11,415 bases of DNA. Origin: Moraxellaceae bacterium (GTDB lineage Bacteria; Pseudomonadota; Gammaproteobacteria; Pseudomonadales; Moraxellaceae). The notes beneath the pieces were generated by a model, which was not told the DNA's origin, ran no database searches, and saw only the letters and a list, made by a program, of their open reading frames with translations. The position numbers and the translations under genes were made by a program. The stretch's first letter is position 1, and each line of letters opens with the position of its first letter. Shown piece by piece: positions 1-7,726 of the stretch. Location of the stretch: contig JACMMY010000264.1 of assembly GCA_014378805.1 (NCBI GenBank), positions 1-11,415 on the forward strand, in the 5' to 3' direction.

Positions 1-756
1 AATCATGGGCTCAACGGCTAAGCGCGATACACAGCCTACGCCAATGCCGCCAGCCACGACTTTAAGAATCGCTTCGTTATGACCTAACGTTAAACGTAGC
101 TTGGCATCTGGAAAATTTTTCAGCACGACATTATCAAACACTTCGCGTGTGCCTGAACCTTCTTCACGCACAATCCATTCGACATCTTTAAAGTCTTCTA
201 GAACAAGCGGCGTATGGCGTTGTTTGAGCGCGAGTGGATGGGTTGCCGCGGTACAGACGGCTAATTCATCGGTGCGCCAAGGCAAAGCTTGTAAGTGAGG
301 CACATGACACGAGCCTTCAATTAAACCGAGATCAAGTTGGAACTGGCTGACTGCTTCAATGATTTGGCGAGTATTGCCGACTTGAAGATGAAGCTGAGCA
401 TCAGGTTTTTTAAAAATAAATCCTGCAATCAAGTCAGGCATTAAATAGTCGCTAATGGTCAGGGTTGAGCCTAAACGGATATCAACTGATTGTAATTCTC
501 CGCGTGCAGCTTGTTCAAACGCTTCGGCACGGCCTAAAATTTCTAGTGCTTGTGGCAACAGATAGCGACCTAAATCATTGAGGTGTAAACGCTTGCCTTG
601 GCGATCAAATAAAGGGGATTCAATTCCACTCTCAAGGTCTGACAATGCCATGCTCGCTGCACTTTGCGTAAGGCGAACGGCTTCGCTTGCGCGCGTGACC
701 GTGCCTTCTTGAGCAATCGCCACAAAAACCGCTAATTGTCGCAAAGTCATACGCAT
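1..756 (-). CDS. LysR-family transcriptional regulator (FinR/YeiE-like), 3' end outside window
   Basis: The minus frame is open from the ATG at 756 to the window edge, giving 252 residues of an expected 300 or so. Residues 1-65 form the LysR winged helix-turn-helix, beginning MRMTLRQLAVFVAIAQEGTV, with the typical TQSAASMALSDLE recognition helix. From about residue 90 follows the periplasmic-binding-like effector domain, with WIVREEGSGTRE and a glycine-rich GGIGVGCVSRLAV stretch near the cut. The second ATG (750) is an equally possible start. The gene is divergent from fpr. In Pseudomonas the LysR protein FinR sits divergently beside fprA and activates it under oxidative or sulfite stress, so a similar role is inferred here. 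The family call is firm; the exact orthologue is not. Confidence 0.93.
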   Translation of the reverse strand, partial: MRMTLRQLAVFVAIAQEGTVTRASEAVRLTQSAASMALSDLESGIESPLFDRQGKRLHLNDLGRYLLPQALEILGRAEAFEQAARGELQSVDIRLGSTLTISDYLMPDLIAGFIFKKPDAQLHLQVGNTRQIIEAVSQFQLDLGLIEGSCHVPHLQALPWRTDELAVCTAATHPLALKQRHTPLVLEDFKDVEWIVREEGSGTREVFDNVVLKNFPDAKLRLTLGHNEAILKVVAGGIGVGCVSRLAVEPMI

Positions 757-868
757 GGGATGTGCCCTAATCGTTTATGAGTCATTTTAATTGCCTTACA
801 TGCTACCATGTTGTGGTCGTAGGTTGGATATTGAAAAGCTGAGTGTTTGCATGATGGTGGATGAAACG

Positions 869-1681
869 ATGAGTCAGGATCAGAGCACTGCGTTGGATCG
901 AGAAGAGAGCGCTGCATTAGATGCGAAGTACAGTCGTGAAACGGTGCTGAATGTGCGTCGTTGGAGTGATTCGTTATTCAGTTTTGTCATGACTCGTCCT
1001 GCTCATTTCCGATTTACTGCGGGGCAGTTTGCGCGGATTGGGATCGAAGTCGCAGGTGAAGCGCCAATTGTACGGGCGTATTCAGTGGTGTCATCGCCTT
1101 TTGCTGAGACGCTTGAATTCTTCTCGATTGTTGTGCCTGATGGCGCATTTACGTCGCGCTTAAATTCGTTGCAAGTAGGCGACAATTTGCTGCTTGAACG
1201 CATTCCATATGGTTATCTGACTTTGGCGCGCTATCAAGAGCCTGTTCCGCAAGATTTATGGTTGCTTGCGACAGGCACGGGACTTGCGCCGTTTCTATCA
1301 ATTTTGCAAGATTTCGCTGTGTGGCAAAACTATCGTCATATCGTTTTAGCCTATAGCGTACGGACGATTGAAGAGTTAGCGTATGTACATGAAATCAATG
1401 CGCTGGCCGAAACCTTTTCTGATGAGAGCGGTGCGAGTTTTCAGTTTATTCCTGTGGTGACGCGTGATCCTTCATACGCATTGCATGAGCGTTTGCCTGT
1501 GTTAATTGAAAATGGTCAACTTGAACAAACGGCAAATTTACCAATGAACGTGGCGACTAGTCATGTGATGTTGTGCGGTAATCCGCAGATGATCGACGAT
1601 ACGCGCAACGCATTGAAGGCGCGTGGATTGACGATGAATCGACGTGGGGTCGGGAATATTGCGGTAGAGAATTATTGGTAG
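869..1681 (+). CDS. fpr: ferredoxin--NADP(+) reductase (flavodoxin/ferredoxin reductase), bacterial type
   Basis: This FAD enzyme passes electrons between NADPH and ferredoxin or flavodoxin in the cytoplasm, supplying Fe-S and oxidative-stress metabolism. Counting from the ATG at 869 (270 residues), the FAD-binding RAYS motif is at 69-72, the NADP pyrophosphate loop GTGLAPF at 136-142, VTRD at 197-200 and LCGNPQM at 235-241. The protein ends in NYW, like the C-terminal aromatic residue of E. coli Fpr and unlike the VEK end of Azotobacter and Pseudomonas enzymes. The frame is open back to a TTG at 791, with further ATGs at 800, 851 and 854. I chose 869 because GGTGG lies 8 nt upstream and it leaves the shortest N-terminal extension, still about 19 residues longer than Pseudomonas Fpr. 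The divergent LysR gene is the likely regulator. Confidence 0.93.
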   Translation: MSQDQSTALDREESAALDAKYSRETVLNVRRWSDSLFSFVMTRPAHFRFTAGQFARIGIEVAGEAPIVRAYSVVSSPFAETLEFFSIVVPDGAFTSRLNSLQVGDNLLLERIPYGYLTLARYQEPVPQDLWLLATGTGLAPFLSILQDFAVWQNYRHIVLAYSVRTIEELAYVHEINALAETFSDESGASFQFIPVVTRDPSYALHERLPVLIENGQLEQTANLPMNVATSHVMLCGNPQMIDDTRNALKARGLTMNRRGVGNIAVENYW

Positions 1682-1768
1682 GAAGCTAAGTCTTTGACTC
1701 GACAATGGACAATGATCGGCATTTCGCCTAGAGAAAAATAATCAAAACGAGTAGAATACAGCCACATT

Positions 1769-2410
1769 TTGTTGCCGTACGGTAAGTCGTTGTCAGCACT
1801 GATTCGGTTTAGAAACCATCCCTTAAAATTCGGGATCTTACTTGCATTCGCTGCCTGGCTGATGCAGTTATCAGTATTTTTGACCCCGATATTAGCAAAG
1901 AAAATTAGTGTTGGTTTTGGTGTATGTGAAGAATTTTCTGTTTTTTCACAAATTAGTTCGGCTTCAAAGCCTTCATTATCAAATCCCTCATCACCCAGTT
2001 CTGTTCCTAGCGCCGATGCTATGTCAGGCATGTCGATGGCAGAAATGTCGCATATGATTGATATGCAGAATCCTCATTCTGCGCATTCATCGAGTCTTAT
2101 ATCAAATCATTCCAAGCATCATCTTTCGCCTGAAATAACGACATCATCCAGTGTTTCTACGTCGAAAGTCGTTAACCCAAGTCTGCTCCAAACTCAAGCA
2201 GAACCGCATCATCAGAATCATGCAAAGTGTGAATTCTGTTTATTGTTAGGTCATTCGGTTTTACCTCCGCTTCATGTCGTAATCGCAGTTTTACTGACAG
2301 TTGTCATTTCAACGCTGACTGTTAAAGCGAAAGCTGTTGATGCCGCTTTCCTAAATCAAAATAAAAACCTCCGTCCTCAAGGCCGCGCGCCGCCATTGTT
2401 CATTTCTTAA
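1769..2410 (+). CDS. DUF2946-like Met/His/Cys-rich protein, putative metal-related
   Basis: This 213-codon frame has no ATG in its first 31 codons. It must begin at a TTG (1769, 1772 or 1790) unless a rarer start is used; 1790 would give MSALIRFRNHP and fits the candidate TAGAAT -10 box at 1752-1757. An N-terminal hydrophobic stretch (residues 22-43 from 1769) suggests a signal peptide or anchor. The middle is Ser/Pro-rich with a Met/His cluster at 85-106 (MSGMSMAEMSHM) and more His at 114-118 and 147-151. Then come CEFC at 154-157 followed by LLLGHS, a hydrophobic segment at about 165-185, and the closing RPQGRAPP. The CxxC plus C-terminal RGPP-like ending is typical of DUF2946 proteins, which often lie beside TonB receptors. 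Function is unknown; metal binding or sensing is inferred from composition and the receptor downstream. Confidence 0.7.
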   Translation: MLPYGKSLSALIRFRNHPLKFGILLAFAAWLMQLSVFLTPILAKKISVGFGVCEEFSVFSQISSASKPSLSNPSSPSSVPSADAMSGMSMAEMSHMIDMQNPHSAHSSSLISNHSKHHLSPEITTSSSVSTSKVVNPSLLQTQAEPHHQNHAKCEFCLLLGHSVLPPLHVVIAVLLTVVISTLTVKAKAVDAAFLNQNKNLRPQGRAPPLFIS

Positions 2411-2575
2411 AACAGTTTTAAACGACATTTAAAATCTTTAACGATCACTGTGGTTGGCTGAATTGCCCTGCATTGTTTCGTTTGGATTGTCTGTTTTGCT
2501 GTCTATTTGCATCGCCTGTTTCTGTGCCTATGTAAAACATGGGTGCTCACTCATGCTGTATAAATTATTTTTGGA

Positions 2576-4987
2576 ATGAACATGAATATGATGATTTCAT
2601 CACGTCGCACTTTTCCACAGAACTTACTTGCGATTGCTGTAATGGGTTTGTTTAGTCAATCAGCTGTTGCAAAAGGTGATGTTAAGAGCACTCATCAAAA
2701 CGTAGATACATCAACCATGCTACCAACAATTGTTGTCAAAGCGAAAACCAGCAAGTCCAATCAGGTCGTTGAGAATGACATTACCCGTCAATTTCCGGCG
2801 ACATCGGCAAGTATTACCGCTCAACAAGCTGCGACATCCATCAATGTTGTGAACACCGAAGATGCACTTAAATATTTACCTAATGTGCTGGTGCGTAAGC
2901 GTTATATCGGTGATACCAATGCGCCATTGGCAACGCGAACCACGGGTATCAATGGCAGTGCGCGCAGTTTGATTTTTGCCGATGACGTCTTGTTGTCGAC
3001 GCTGATCAATAACAACAACGGCAACGGTTCTCCGCAATGGTTTATGGTTGCGCCAGAAGAAATTGCACGCGTTGATATGTTGTATGGCCCATATTCGGCT
3101 GCTTATGCAGGCAATTCTTACGGTGTGGTAGCTGAGATCACCACCAAAATGCTGCAGAAATTTGAAGCCAGCGCGGTCGTGCGCGGTACATCGCAGAATT
3201 TTGCGCAGTATGGAACGAAGGATCATGCGGGTGCGGAGCAATACAATGTGTTTCTCGGTGATCGCATCGCTGATTTTACGTGGACGTTTAGTGCGGCACA
3301 TATAGAGAGTGATAGTCAGCCGATTTCGTTTGGTTCAATTGCACAATCGACCAAAGCCGCCAGTGCCATTCTGCCTGCCATTACAGGTGCGATTGCCGAT
3401 CAAAATCGTACGGGCGGCGGTATTCAAGTATTGGGCGCGGGTAATTTTGTACATACCGTCCAAGACAATCTCAAATTCAAAATGGCTTATGATTTAAGCC
3501 CGACATTAACGGCGGCGTATGCGCTTGGTTATTGGCAGAATAATGCAGATGCAAATGCGCAGACTTATTTGCGTGATGCTGCTGGAGCTCAGTATTACGC
3601 GGCTAGTTCGGGCAATGTGAATACTGGTGGTTACTCGTATAGTGCAAGCGGCATTGCAGGACAGTTCTCTAGTAATAATGTTGAACAGCAGCATTTGATG
3701 CAAAGTTTAACGATTAAAACCCATGATCAAGAAGGTTTTAATTGGGCGTTGATTGCTAGCAATATGCGTTATTTAACTGATCAAACGCGTACTTCGACAG
3801 GGCTTTATCCAGCGGCAAAAAATGGTGGAGCAGGTCGGATTAGCGATGCGAGTGGTACGGGTTGGTCAACGGTTGATTTGAAGGGCAGTTGGACGACGCA
3901 AGATGAGGTTTTAGCCGCACATGAATTCAGCTTTGGCGCGCATCAAGATTGGTTCGAGTTAGAAAGTCCAACCTATAACACCGCTGATTGGGTTTCAGGT
4001 GGAAAGGGCACTTTGTTCAGTAACTCAATCGGTAAAACGCAAACCAAAGCACTGTGGTTACAAGATGCTTGGCAATTAACACCTGTGTTGAAAGCAACGA
4101 TTGGCGGCCGTTATGAGCAATGGCAAGCCACTGATGGCTATAACTTCTCTACTGCGAGTAATAGCAAAGATTTTGCCGTTAATCAACCGAATGTCGATCA
4201 ATCAGGTTTTTCACCGAAAGCATCATTGGCGTGGACGATCAATGATTTGTGGACGATGACAGGTTCGGTGGGCAAAGCATTGCGTTTCCCAACGGTCGGG
4301 GAGCTTTATCAAAATGTGCAAACAGGCACGACGTTTACCCGACCGAATCCATATTTAAAACCTGAAAATGTGTTGTCAGATGAAATTGCGCTTGAACGTA
4401 AAACCAATGACAGCAAAATCCGCGTTTCTGTGTTTCAAGAACGCGTCAAAGATGCATTGATTTCGCAAACGTCGATGATTACAGGTTATGCAACGCCTGT
4501 TTCATTCACACAAAATGTGGATAAGACGTGTCAACGCGGCATTGAGTTAGTTGCACAGAAAGATGATGTTTTGGTGCAAGGCCTATCATTGTCAGGCAAC
4601 GTCACTTATGTGAATGCCAAAATTCTCGCCAATAGCGGTTATGTGCCGACGATTTCTGGTGCAATCTCTAAAGGTAAACATACGCCGTATGTACCTGATT
4701 GGCGCGCCACTTTGGTTGCGACGTATAAGCCAAATAATCAATGGGCGTTTACGCTCGCGGGTCGTTATAGCGGTGAGCAATTTGCGACTGTGGATAATAC
4801 CGACATCAATCCTGATACGTACCAAGGTTTTCAGAGTTTCTTTGTGATGGATGCGCGCGCGAATTACAACTTTGCGAAGCATTGGAGCGCGGCTTTGGGT
4901 GTGGATAATCTGAATAACAGCAAGTACTTCTTGTTTCATCCGTTTCCACAGCGGACGGTGTTTGGTGAGTTGAAATATACTTATTAA
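2576..4987 (+). CDS. TonB-dependent outer-membrane receptor, substrate unknown
   Basis: This 803-residue protein has a signal peptide with predicted cleavage after AVA (residue 32) and a TonB-box-like LPTIVVKA at 49-56. A plug domain follows to about residue 205, including LKYLPNVLVRKRYIG and GPYSAAYAGNSYG, and then a 22-strand barrel. NPYLKPENVLSDE is a standard barrel motif, and the C-terminus GELKYTY ends on an aromatic residue as the BAM signal requires. The receptor would bring a large or scarce ligand across the outer membrane using TonB energy. It follows the Met/His/Cys-rich DUF2946-like gene after 165 nt, so a metal or metal chelate is the best guess. The plug differs from the OprC-type copper receptors I know. 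No Fur box or cobalamin riboswitch was seen upstream. Starts at 2576, 2582 and 2588 are all possible; TGGA at 2572-2575 best suits 2582. Confidence 0.9.
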   Translation: MNMNMMISSRRTFPQNLLAIAVMGLFSQSAVAKGDVKSTHQNVDTSTMLPTIVVKAKTSKSNQVVENDITRQFPATSASITAQQAATSINVVNTEDALKYLPNVLVRKRYIGDTNAPLATRTTGINGSARSLIFADDVLLSTLINNNNGNGSPQWFMVAPEEIARVDMLYGPYSAAYAGNSYGVVAEITTKMLQKFEASAVVRGTSQNFAQYGTKDHAGAEQYNVFLGDRIADFTWTFSAAHIESDSQPISFGSIAQSTKAASAILPAITGAIADQNRTGGGIQVLGAGNFVHTVQDNLKFKMAYDLSPTLTAAYALGYWQNNADANAQTYLRDAAGAQYYAASSGNVNTGGYSYSASGIAGQFSSNNVEQQHLMQSLTIKTHDQEGFNWALIASNMRYLTDQTRTSTGLYPAAKNGGAGRISDASGTGWSTVDLKGSWTTQDEVLAAHEFSFGAHQDWFELESPTYNTADWVSGGKGTLFSNSIGKTQTKALWLQDAWQLTPVLKATIGGRYEQWQATDGYNFSTASNSKDFAVNQPNVDQSGFSPKASLAWTINDLWTMTGSVGKALRFPTVGELYQNVQTGTTFTRPNPYLKPENVLSDEIALERKTNDSKIRVSVFQERVKDALISQTSMITGYATPVSFTQNVDKTCQRGIELVAQKDDVLVQGLSLSGNVTYVNAKILANSGYVPTISGAISKGKHTPYVPDWRATLVATYKPNNQWAFTLAGRYSGEQFATVDNTDINPDTYQGFQSFFVMDARANYNFAKHWSAALGVDNLNNSKYFLFHPFPQRTVFGELKYTY

Positions 4988-5011
4988 TGGGTTGCTGTTT
5001 TGTTTTGAAGT

Positions 5012-5101
5012 CTTCCCCTGAGGGGGAAGATTTAGAAGGGGGGTGATTTTGATCTTTGCTTTTAAAAGCGCCCCCATCCCAACCTTCCCCCTCAGGGGAA
5101 G
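5012..5101. repeat. 90-bp palindromic repeat element (MITE/REP-like) in a convergent gap
   Basis: The ends are exact 18-bp inverted repeats: CTTCCCCTGAGGGGGAAG at 5012-5029 and its reverse complement at 5084-5101. Each arm is itself a small palindrome. Inside, AAGGGGGGTG on the left pairs roughly with CGCCCCCATCC on the right, and the centre is the perfect 12-bp palindrome GCTTTTAAAAGC (5058-5069). The whole element can fold into one long hairpin. It lies between the converging receptor gene and the 142-residue gene, 10 bp from the latter's stop. No T-run follows either arm, so it is not a textbook intrinsic terminator, though it could stall transcription from both sides. Confidence 0.85.
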
Positions 5102-5111
5102 GAGACAAGCC

Positions 5112-5540
5112 CTACTGAATTTTCCGATCTAGCAGCGACCTAATCTCCGCGATGCAAGAATCCAAATCCCAACCTAACCAAGCTGGTTCAAATACCGAAG
5201 AGTAGTGCGCGAGTTGCGCTTTACTAACCAGCACGCGAATCGGGCATTCTTCTTCCATCATTCGCCAAGGAAAAACAGGCGCATCGGCATCTAATAAAAA
5301 CGGTAAATCACGTAAATCTAAGACCATCGCCGATAAGAATTCAGGGAAACCAATAATCGAAAACTCATCCGTGCGCCGACGAATAAACTCAATATCATCC
5401 CATTCGCAAGCGATATGCGCTTCAGGTGCGGAAAACGCGATGATACCCACTAAGTGATAGTCGCGCGTTGTATGCAGCCATGACTTATAAGTGACAGGAG
5501 TTTCAACCTCAAGGGTGATAGGCTCTAGATGATGAGGCAT
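5112..5540 (-). CDS. hypothetical protein, 142 residues, family not recognised
   Basis: I do not recognise this family. The protein is soluble, with no signal peptide or membrane segment, acidic and rich in aromatics. Visible features are CEWDDIEFIRRRTDEF in the first half, a hydrophobic FPEFLSAMVLDLRDLPFLLD stretch, EEECPIRVLVSK, and a Trp-rich PAWLGWDLDSCI before a helical, charged C-terminus. Coding is supported by its length, a clean frame, and a well-formed promoter just upstream (5575-5603). The start is the ATG at 5540; no strong Shine-Dalgarno sequence is present. It is the last gene of a minus-strand run behind the PACE efflux gene but probably has its own transcript. A palindromic element follows its stop. 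Confidence 0.75.
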   Translation of the reverse strand: MPHHLEPITLEVETPVTYKSWLHTTRDYHLVGIIAFSAPEAHIACEWDDIEFIRRRTDEFSIIGFPEFLSAMVLDLRDLPFLLDADAPVFPWRMMEEECPIRVLVSKAQLAHYSSVFEPAWLGWDLDSCIAEIRSLLDRKIQ

Positions 5541-5574
5541 AATAGATTGAGCTTTTTATAAAGAGCAGAGCGAA

Positions 5575-5603
5575 ATTGTACGCGGATTAGTGAGAAGGGT
5601 CAA
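5575..5603 (-). promoter_or_regulatory. sigma-70 promoter for the 142-residue gene
   Basis: Read on the minus strand, TTGACC (5603-5598) and TACAAT (5580-5575) are separated by exactly 17 bp. Each matches the consensus -35 and -10 hexamers at five of six bases. The predicted transcript would start near 5568, about 28 nt before the ATG at 5540. The -35 box lies only 5 bp beyond the stop of the upstream PACE gene. Confidence 0.7.
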
Positions 5604-5608
5604 AGTGC

Positions 5609-6025
5609 TTAACCGAGTTTGGGTAGTCCAAAGACACGATCAAAACTCCAATTGAACAGGAAGCCGTAGATTAGAAAAAACAGCATAAAGCCTAAATCGG
5701 TGAGCACTGCTTGCGATATACTCATCTGCATCCACCACGCGATGAGCGGTAATGTCGCCACTAATAAACCCCCTTCAAAGCCGAGCGCATGCATAACTCG
5801 GCGTTTAATTGTACGATGCTGCGAACGTTGACGTGCTTCCCAGAGCTCAAACAATTTATTGAAACTCATATTCCATATCATCGCAATTAACGACATGACA
5901 AGGGTCATGATTCCGATATGTTTTAAACCCGTTCCCAAAACCCACGTAAATAATGGAACAGCGATGATTAAGGCGATCACTTCAAACGACAGCGTATGAA
6001 TAACCCGACGTTTAATACCTTGCAT
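5609..6025 (-). CDS. PACE-family (AceI-like) multidrug/biocide efflux transporter
   Basis: This 138-residue inner-membrane protein has four predicted helices arranged as two tandem bacterial transmembrane-pair domains. The repeat is obvious: RRVIHTLSFE at 6-15 and RRVMHALGFE at 75-84, then WNMSFNKLFE at 51-60 and FNWSFDRVFG at 124-133. Glu15 in the first helix corresponds in position to the acidic residue needed by Acinetobacter AceI for proton-coupled chlorhexidine export. The length matches the family (about 140-150). AceI-like proteins export biocides such as chlorhexidine, acriflavine and short diamines; this member's substrate is unknown. AGGA lies 10 nt before the ATG. The start is 20 nt after the stop of the upstream flavoprotein gene, so the two are probably co-transcribed. 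Confidence 0.93.
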   Translation of the reverse strand: MQGIKRRVIHTLSFEVIALIIAVPLFTWVLGTGLKHIGIMTLVMSLIAMIWNMSFNKLFELWEARQRSQHRTIKRRVMHALGFEGGLLVATLPLIAWWMQMSISQAVLTDLGFMLFFLIYGFLFNWSFDRVFGLPKLG

Positions 6026-6045
6026 GAACTGAGTATCCTAGAGTA

Positions 6046-7263
6046 TTAAACAAATTGTGCCGCAGCATGACCTGAAGCCCATGCCCATTGAAAATTAAAG
6101 CCGCCTAAATGACCAGAAACATCAACCACTTCACCAATGAAATACAAGCCTGTTTGTTTTTTACTTTCCATGGTTTTGGACGAGAGTTCAGCGGTATCTA
6201 CGCCGCCGAGCGTGACTTCTGCTGTGCGATAACCTTCAGTGCCCGATGGTTTTTGCGACCAGTTTTTGAGTAAATGAGCAATTTCATCTAAGACTGTATC
6301 AGGCATTTGTCCCATGGCTGTTTCTGCATGGTTTTCCCACAGTAAGGTTTGTAATTCCAATACAAGGCTCTTGACCAAACGATCATAGAGCAGTGTACGC
6401 AGTAATGATTTTGGATGTTGTTGCTTTTGTTGTTTGAGCCAATCGGCAAGTTCAGAGACTTCTTCGGTTGGAAATAAATCCATGGTAATGGATTCGCCAA
6501 CGTCCCAATAGTTCGATACTTGCAACGCCGCTGGGCCACTAATGCCGCGATGGGTAAACAAGATCGCTTCGCTAAATGACGCTGTGTCGCTACTCATCGT
6601 ACCGTCAACGGCGATGCCTGACAGGCGTTCCGTCACGGCTTTAAAACCATCGGTAAAGGTAAACGGCACTAATCCTGCGCGTAATGGTAATACGGTATGT
6701 CCGAACTGCTTAGCAACATCATAACCAAAACCACTAGCGCCGAGTGTTGGAATCGACAATCCACCACTCGCAATGACCAATGATTCTGCGAAATAGGTAC
6801 CTTGATTTGAGGTTAGTTTAAATCGTGCTGATGGGTTTTCTTTACTGCCTTCAATCGCGGTAATTTGAGTGACTTCGCAATTGGTTTTAATCGTTACGTT
6901 TACTTTTTCACATTCCGCGAGCAGCATGTTGAGGATGTCTTTGGCGGAATCGTTGCAGAAGAGTTGTCCGTGTTTGCGTTCGTGATAGGGAATTTTGTAT
7001 TTTTCCACCATCGCGATAAAGTCCCACTGTGTATAGCGATTCAGTGCTGAAATACAGAAATGTGGGTTGTTGGAAATGAAGTTTCCAGGTTCGACGAATA
7101 GGTTGGTCATGTTGCAACGACCACCGCCTGACATGAGGATTTTTTTGCCGACTTTGTTGCTGCTATCGAGCACCAGTACGCGCCGTCCGCGTTGCCCTGC
7201 GTGGCTTGCACACATGAGGCCTGATGCGCCTGCGCCTATGATAATAACGTCGTAGCTACTCAT
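6046..7263 (-). CDS. HI0933/YhiN-family NAD(P)/FAD-dependent oxidoreductase
   Basis: This 405-residue cytoplasmic flavoprotein is full length for its family. The N-terminal Rossmann FAD site is VIIIGAGASGLMCA (6-19). It is followed by the family signature GKKILMSGGGRCNMTN (39-54), where Cys50 and the Gly run lie by the flavin. Near the C-terminus are TAEVTLGGVDTAELS and the second FAD-contact stretch GLYFIGEVVDVSGHLGGFNF, then the closing WAWASGHAA helix. E. coli YhiN and clostridial BaiN belong here. BaiN is linked to bile-acid dehydroxylation, but for most members, including this one, the substrate is unknown. It is the promoter-proximal gene of the minus-strand run, with a TATAAT-like box at 7312-7317. 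Confidence 0.93.
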   Translation of the reverse strand: MSSYDVIIIGAGASGLMCASHAGQRGRRVLVLDSSNKVGKKILMSGGGRCNMTNLFVEPGNFISNNPHFCISALNRYTQWDFIAMVEKYKIPYHERKHGQLFCNDSAKDILNMLLAECEKVNVTIKTNCEVTQITAIEGSKENPSARFKLTSNQGTYFAESLVIASGGLSIPTLGASGFGYDVAKQFGHTVLPLRAGLVPFTFTDGFKAVTERLSGIAVDGTMSSDTASFSEAILFTHRGISGPAALQVSNYWDVGESITMDLFPTEEVSELADWLKQQKQQHPKSLLRTLLYDRLVKSLVLELQTLLWENHAETAMGQMPDTVLDEIAHLLKNWSQKPSGTEGYRTAEVTLGGVDTAELSSKTMESKKQTGLYFIGEVVDVSGHLGGFNFQWAWASGHAAAQFV

Positions 7264-7311
7264 TCAAAATAACTCATTTAAAACTCAAAACGTGAAACTA
7301 GAAAGGACGGC

Positions 7312-7317
7312 ATTATA
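7312..7317 (-). promoter_or_regulatory. candidate -10 box for the flavoprotein gene
   Basis: The minus strand reads GCGTATAATGCC here, a perfect TATAAT. The transcript would start about 42 nt before the ATG at 7263. No convincing -35 hexamer sits at 16-18 bp, so this is an incomplete promoter call. Repeat copy 1 begins 32 bp further upstream. Confidence 0.45.
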
Positions 7318-7348
7318 CGCGATTTTGCGCAGGGCTATGCTTTACATC

Positions 7349-7440
7349 GGCTTAGCTCATTGAGCTGAGTCGAAATGTGCGGGTTAATCACAGATGGTAG
7401 TTGAGGTGTCCACTTCCACTCCGCTCAGTGAACTTAAATG
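7349..7440. repeat. 92-bp repeat, copy 1 (left flank of vapBC), degenerate inverted repeat
   Basis: It matches 8131-8222 base for base in direct orientation except at 7366, 7406, 7417 and 7437 (88 of 92 identical), with no gaps. Its outer parts are inverted arms around TGAGCTGAGTCGAA on the left and CCACTCCGCTCAGTG on the right. The differences at 7366 and 7417 each break a pair that is intact in copy 2, so this copy is the more decayed hairpin. It lies between the divergent flavoprotein and vapBC promoters. Confidence 0.9.
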
Positions 7441-7484
7441 GAGTATTACTCTTGGTGCAAAATGAAACACTATTTAGCGGTTTT

Positions 7485-7515
7485 GATGTGTATAATTAAT
7501 AATTATATACACATC
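7485..7515 (+). promoter_or_regulatory. vapBC promoter -10 box inside a palindromic operator
   Basis: GATGTGTATA (7485-7494) is repeated exactly inverted as TATACACATC (7506-7515). The symmetry extends inward through TAATTA, apart from a 2-bp offset. A perfect TATAAT (7491-7496) lies inside the left arm, about 35 bp before the vapB start; no clear -35 box is present. VapB antitoxins, alone or with VapC, bind such palindromes over their own promoter, so autorepression is the expected control. Confidence 0.7.
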
Positions 7516-7531
7516 GTGGGTAGCTCATATT

Positions 7532-7726
7532 ATGCGTACCAATATTGAAATTGATGAAACATTGATGGCGAATGTTCTTCATGCTACGGGCATTAAAACA
7601 AAAAAAGAAGCTGTTGAACAAGGGCTTAAAACTTTGTTGCTCTTGAAGCAGCAGGAAAATATCAAAAGCTTCTTTGGCAAACTTGCTTGGGATGGTGATT
7701 TGGAAGAGATGCGGACTCGATCATGA
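7532..7726 (+). CDS. vapB: VapB-family antitoxin (ribbon-helix-helix)
   Basis: This 64-residue protein begins MRTNIEIDETLMANVLHATG, the beta strand and first helix of the VapB/COG5450-type ribbon-helix-helix DNA-binding domain. KTKKEAVEQGLKTLL forms the second helix. The C-terminus has the typical toxin-wrapping segment FFGKLAWDGDLEEMR, which would occupy the VapC active site. Its TGA stop overlaps the vapC ATG in an ATGA junction, indicating translational coupling. A palindrome over the upstream promoter (7485-7515) is the likely operator. Confidence 0.92.
   Translation: MRTNIEIDETLMANVLHATGIKTKKEAVEQGLKTLLLLKQQENIKSFFGKLAWDGDLEEMRTRS

Noticed and set aside
1672..2031. Minus-strand frame opposite the DUF2946-like gene
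   Set aside because: Its predicted protein has no recognisable features, and the plus frame carries the CxxC, Met/His cluster and RPQGRAPP ending.
2411..2575. Fur box or cobalamin riboswitch before the TonB receptor
   Set aside because: No GATAATGATAATC-like site and no B12-box pattern could be found; only a weak TATAAA very close to the start.
2576..4987. Calling the TonB receptor OprC (copper)
   Set aside because: The upstream DUF2946-like gene invites it, but the plug sequence does not look like the OprC plug I know; the substrate is left open.
5012..5101. Ordinary rho-independent terminator
   Set aside because: No T-run follows the hairpin on either strand; a repeat element fits better.
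4592..5108. Minus-strand frames across the receptor 3' end and palindromic element
   Set aside because: They overlap the clear beta-barrel C-terminus and the repeat; the composition is that of a shadow frame.
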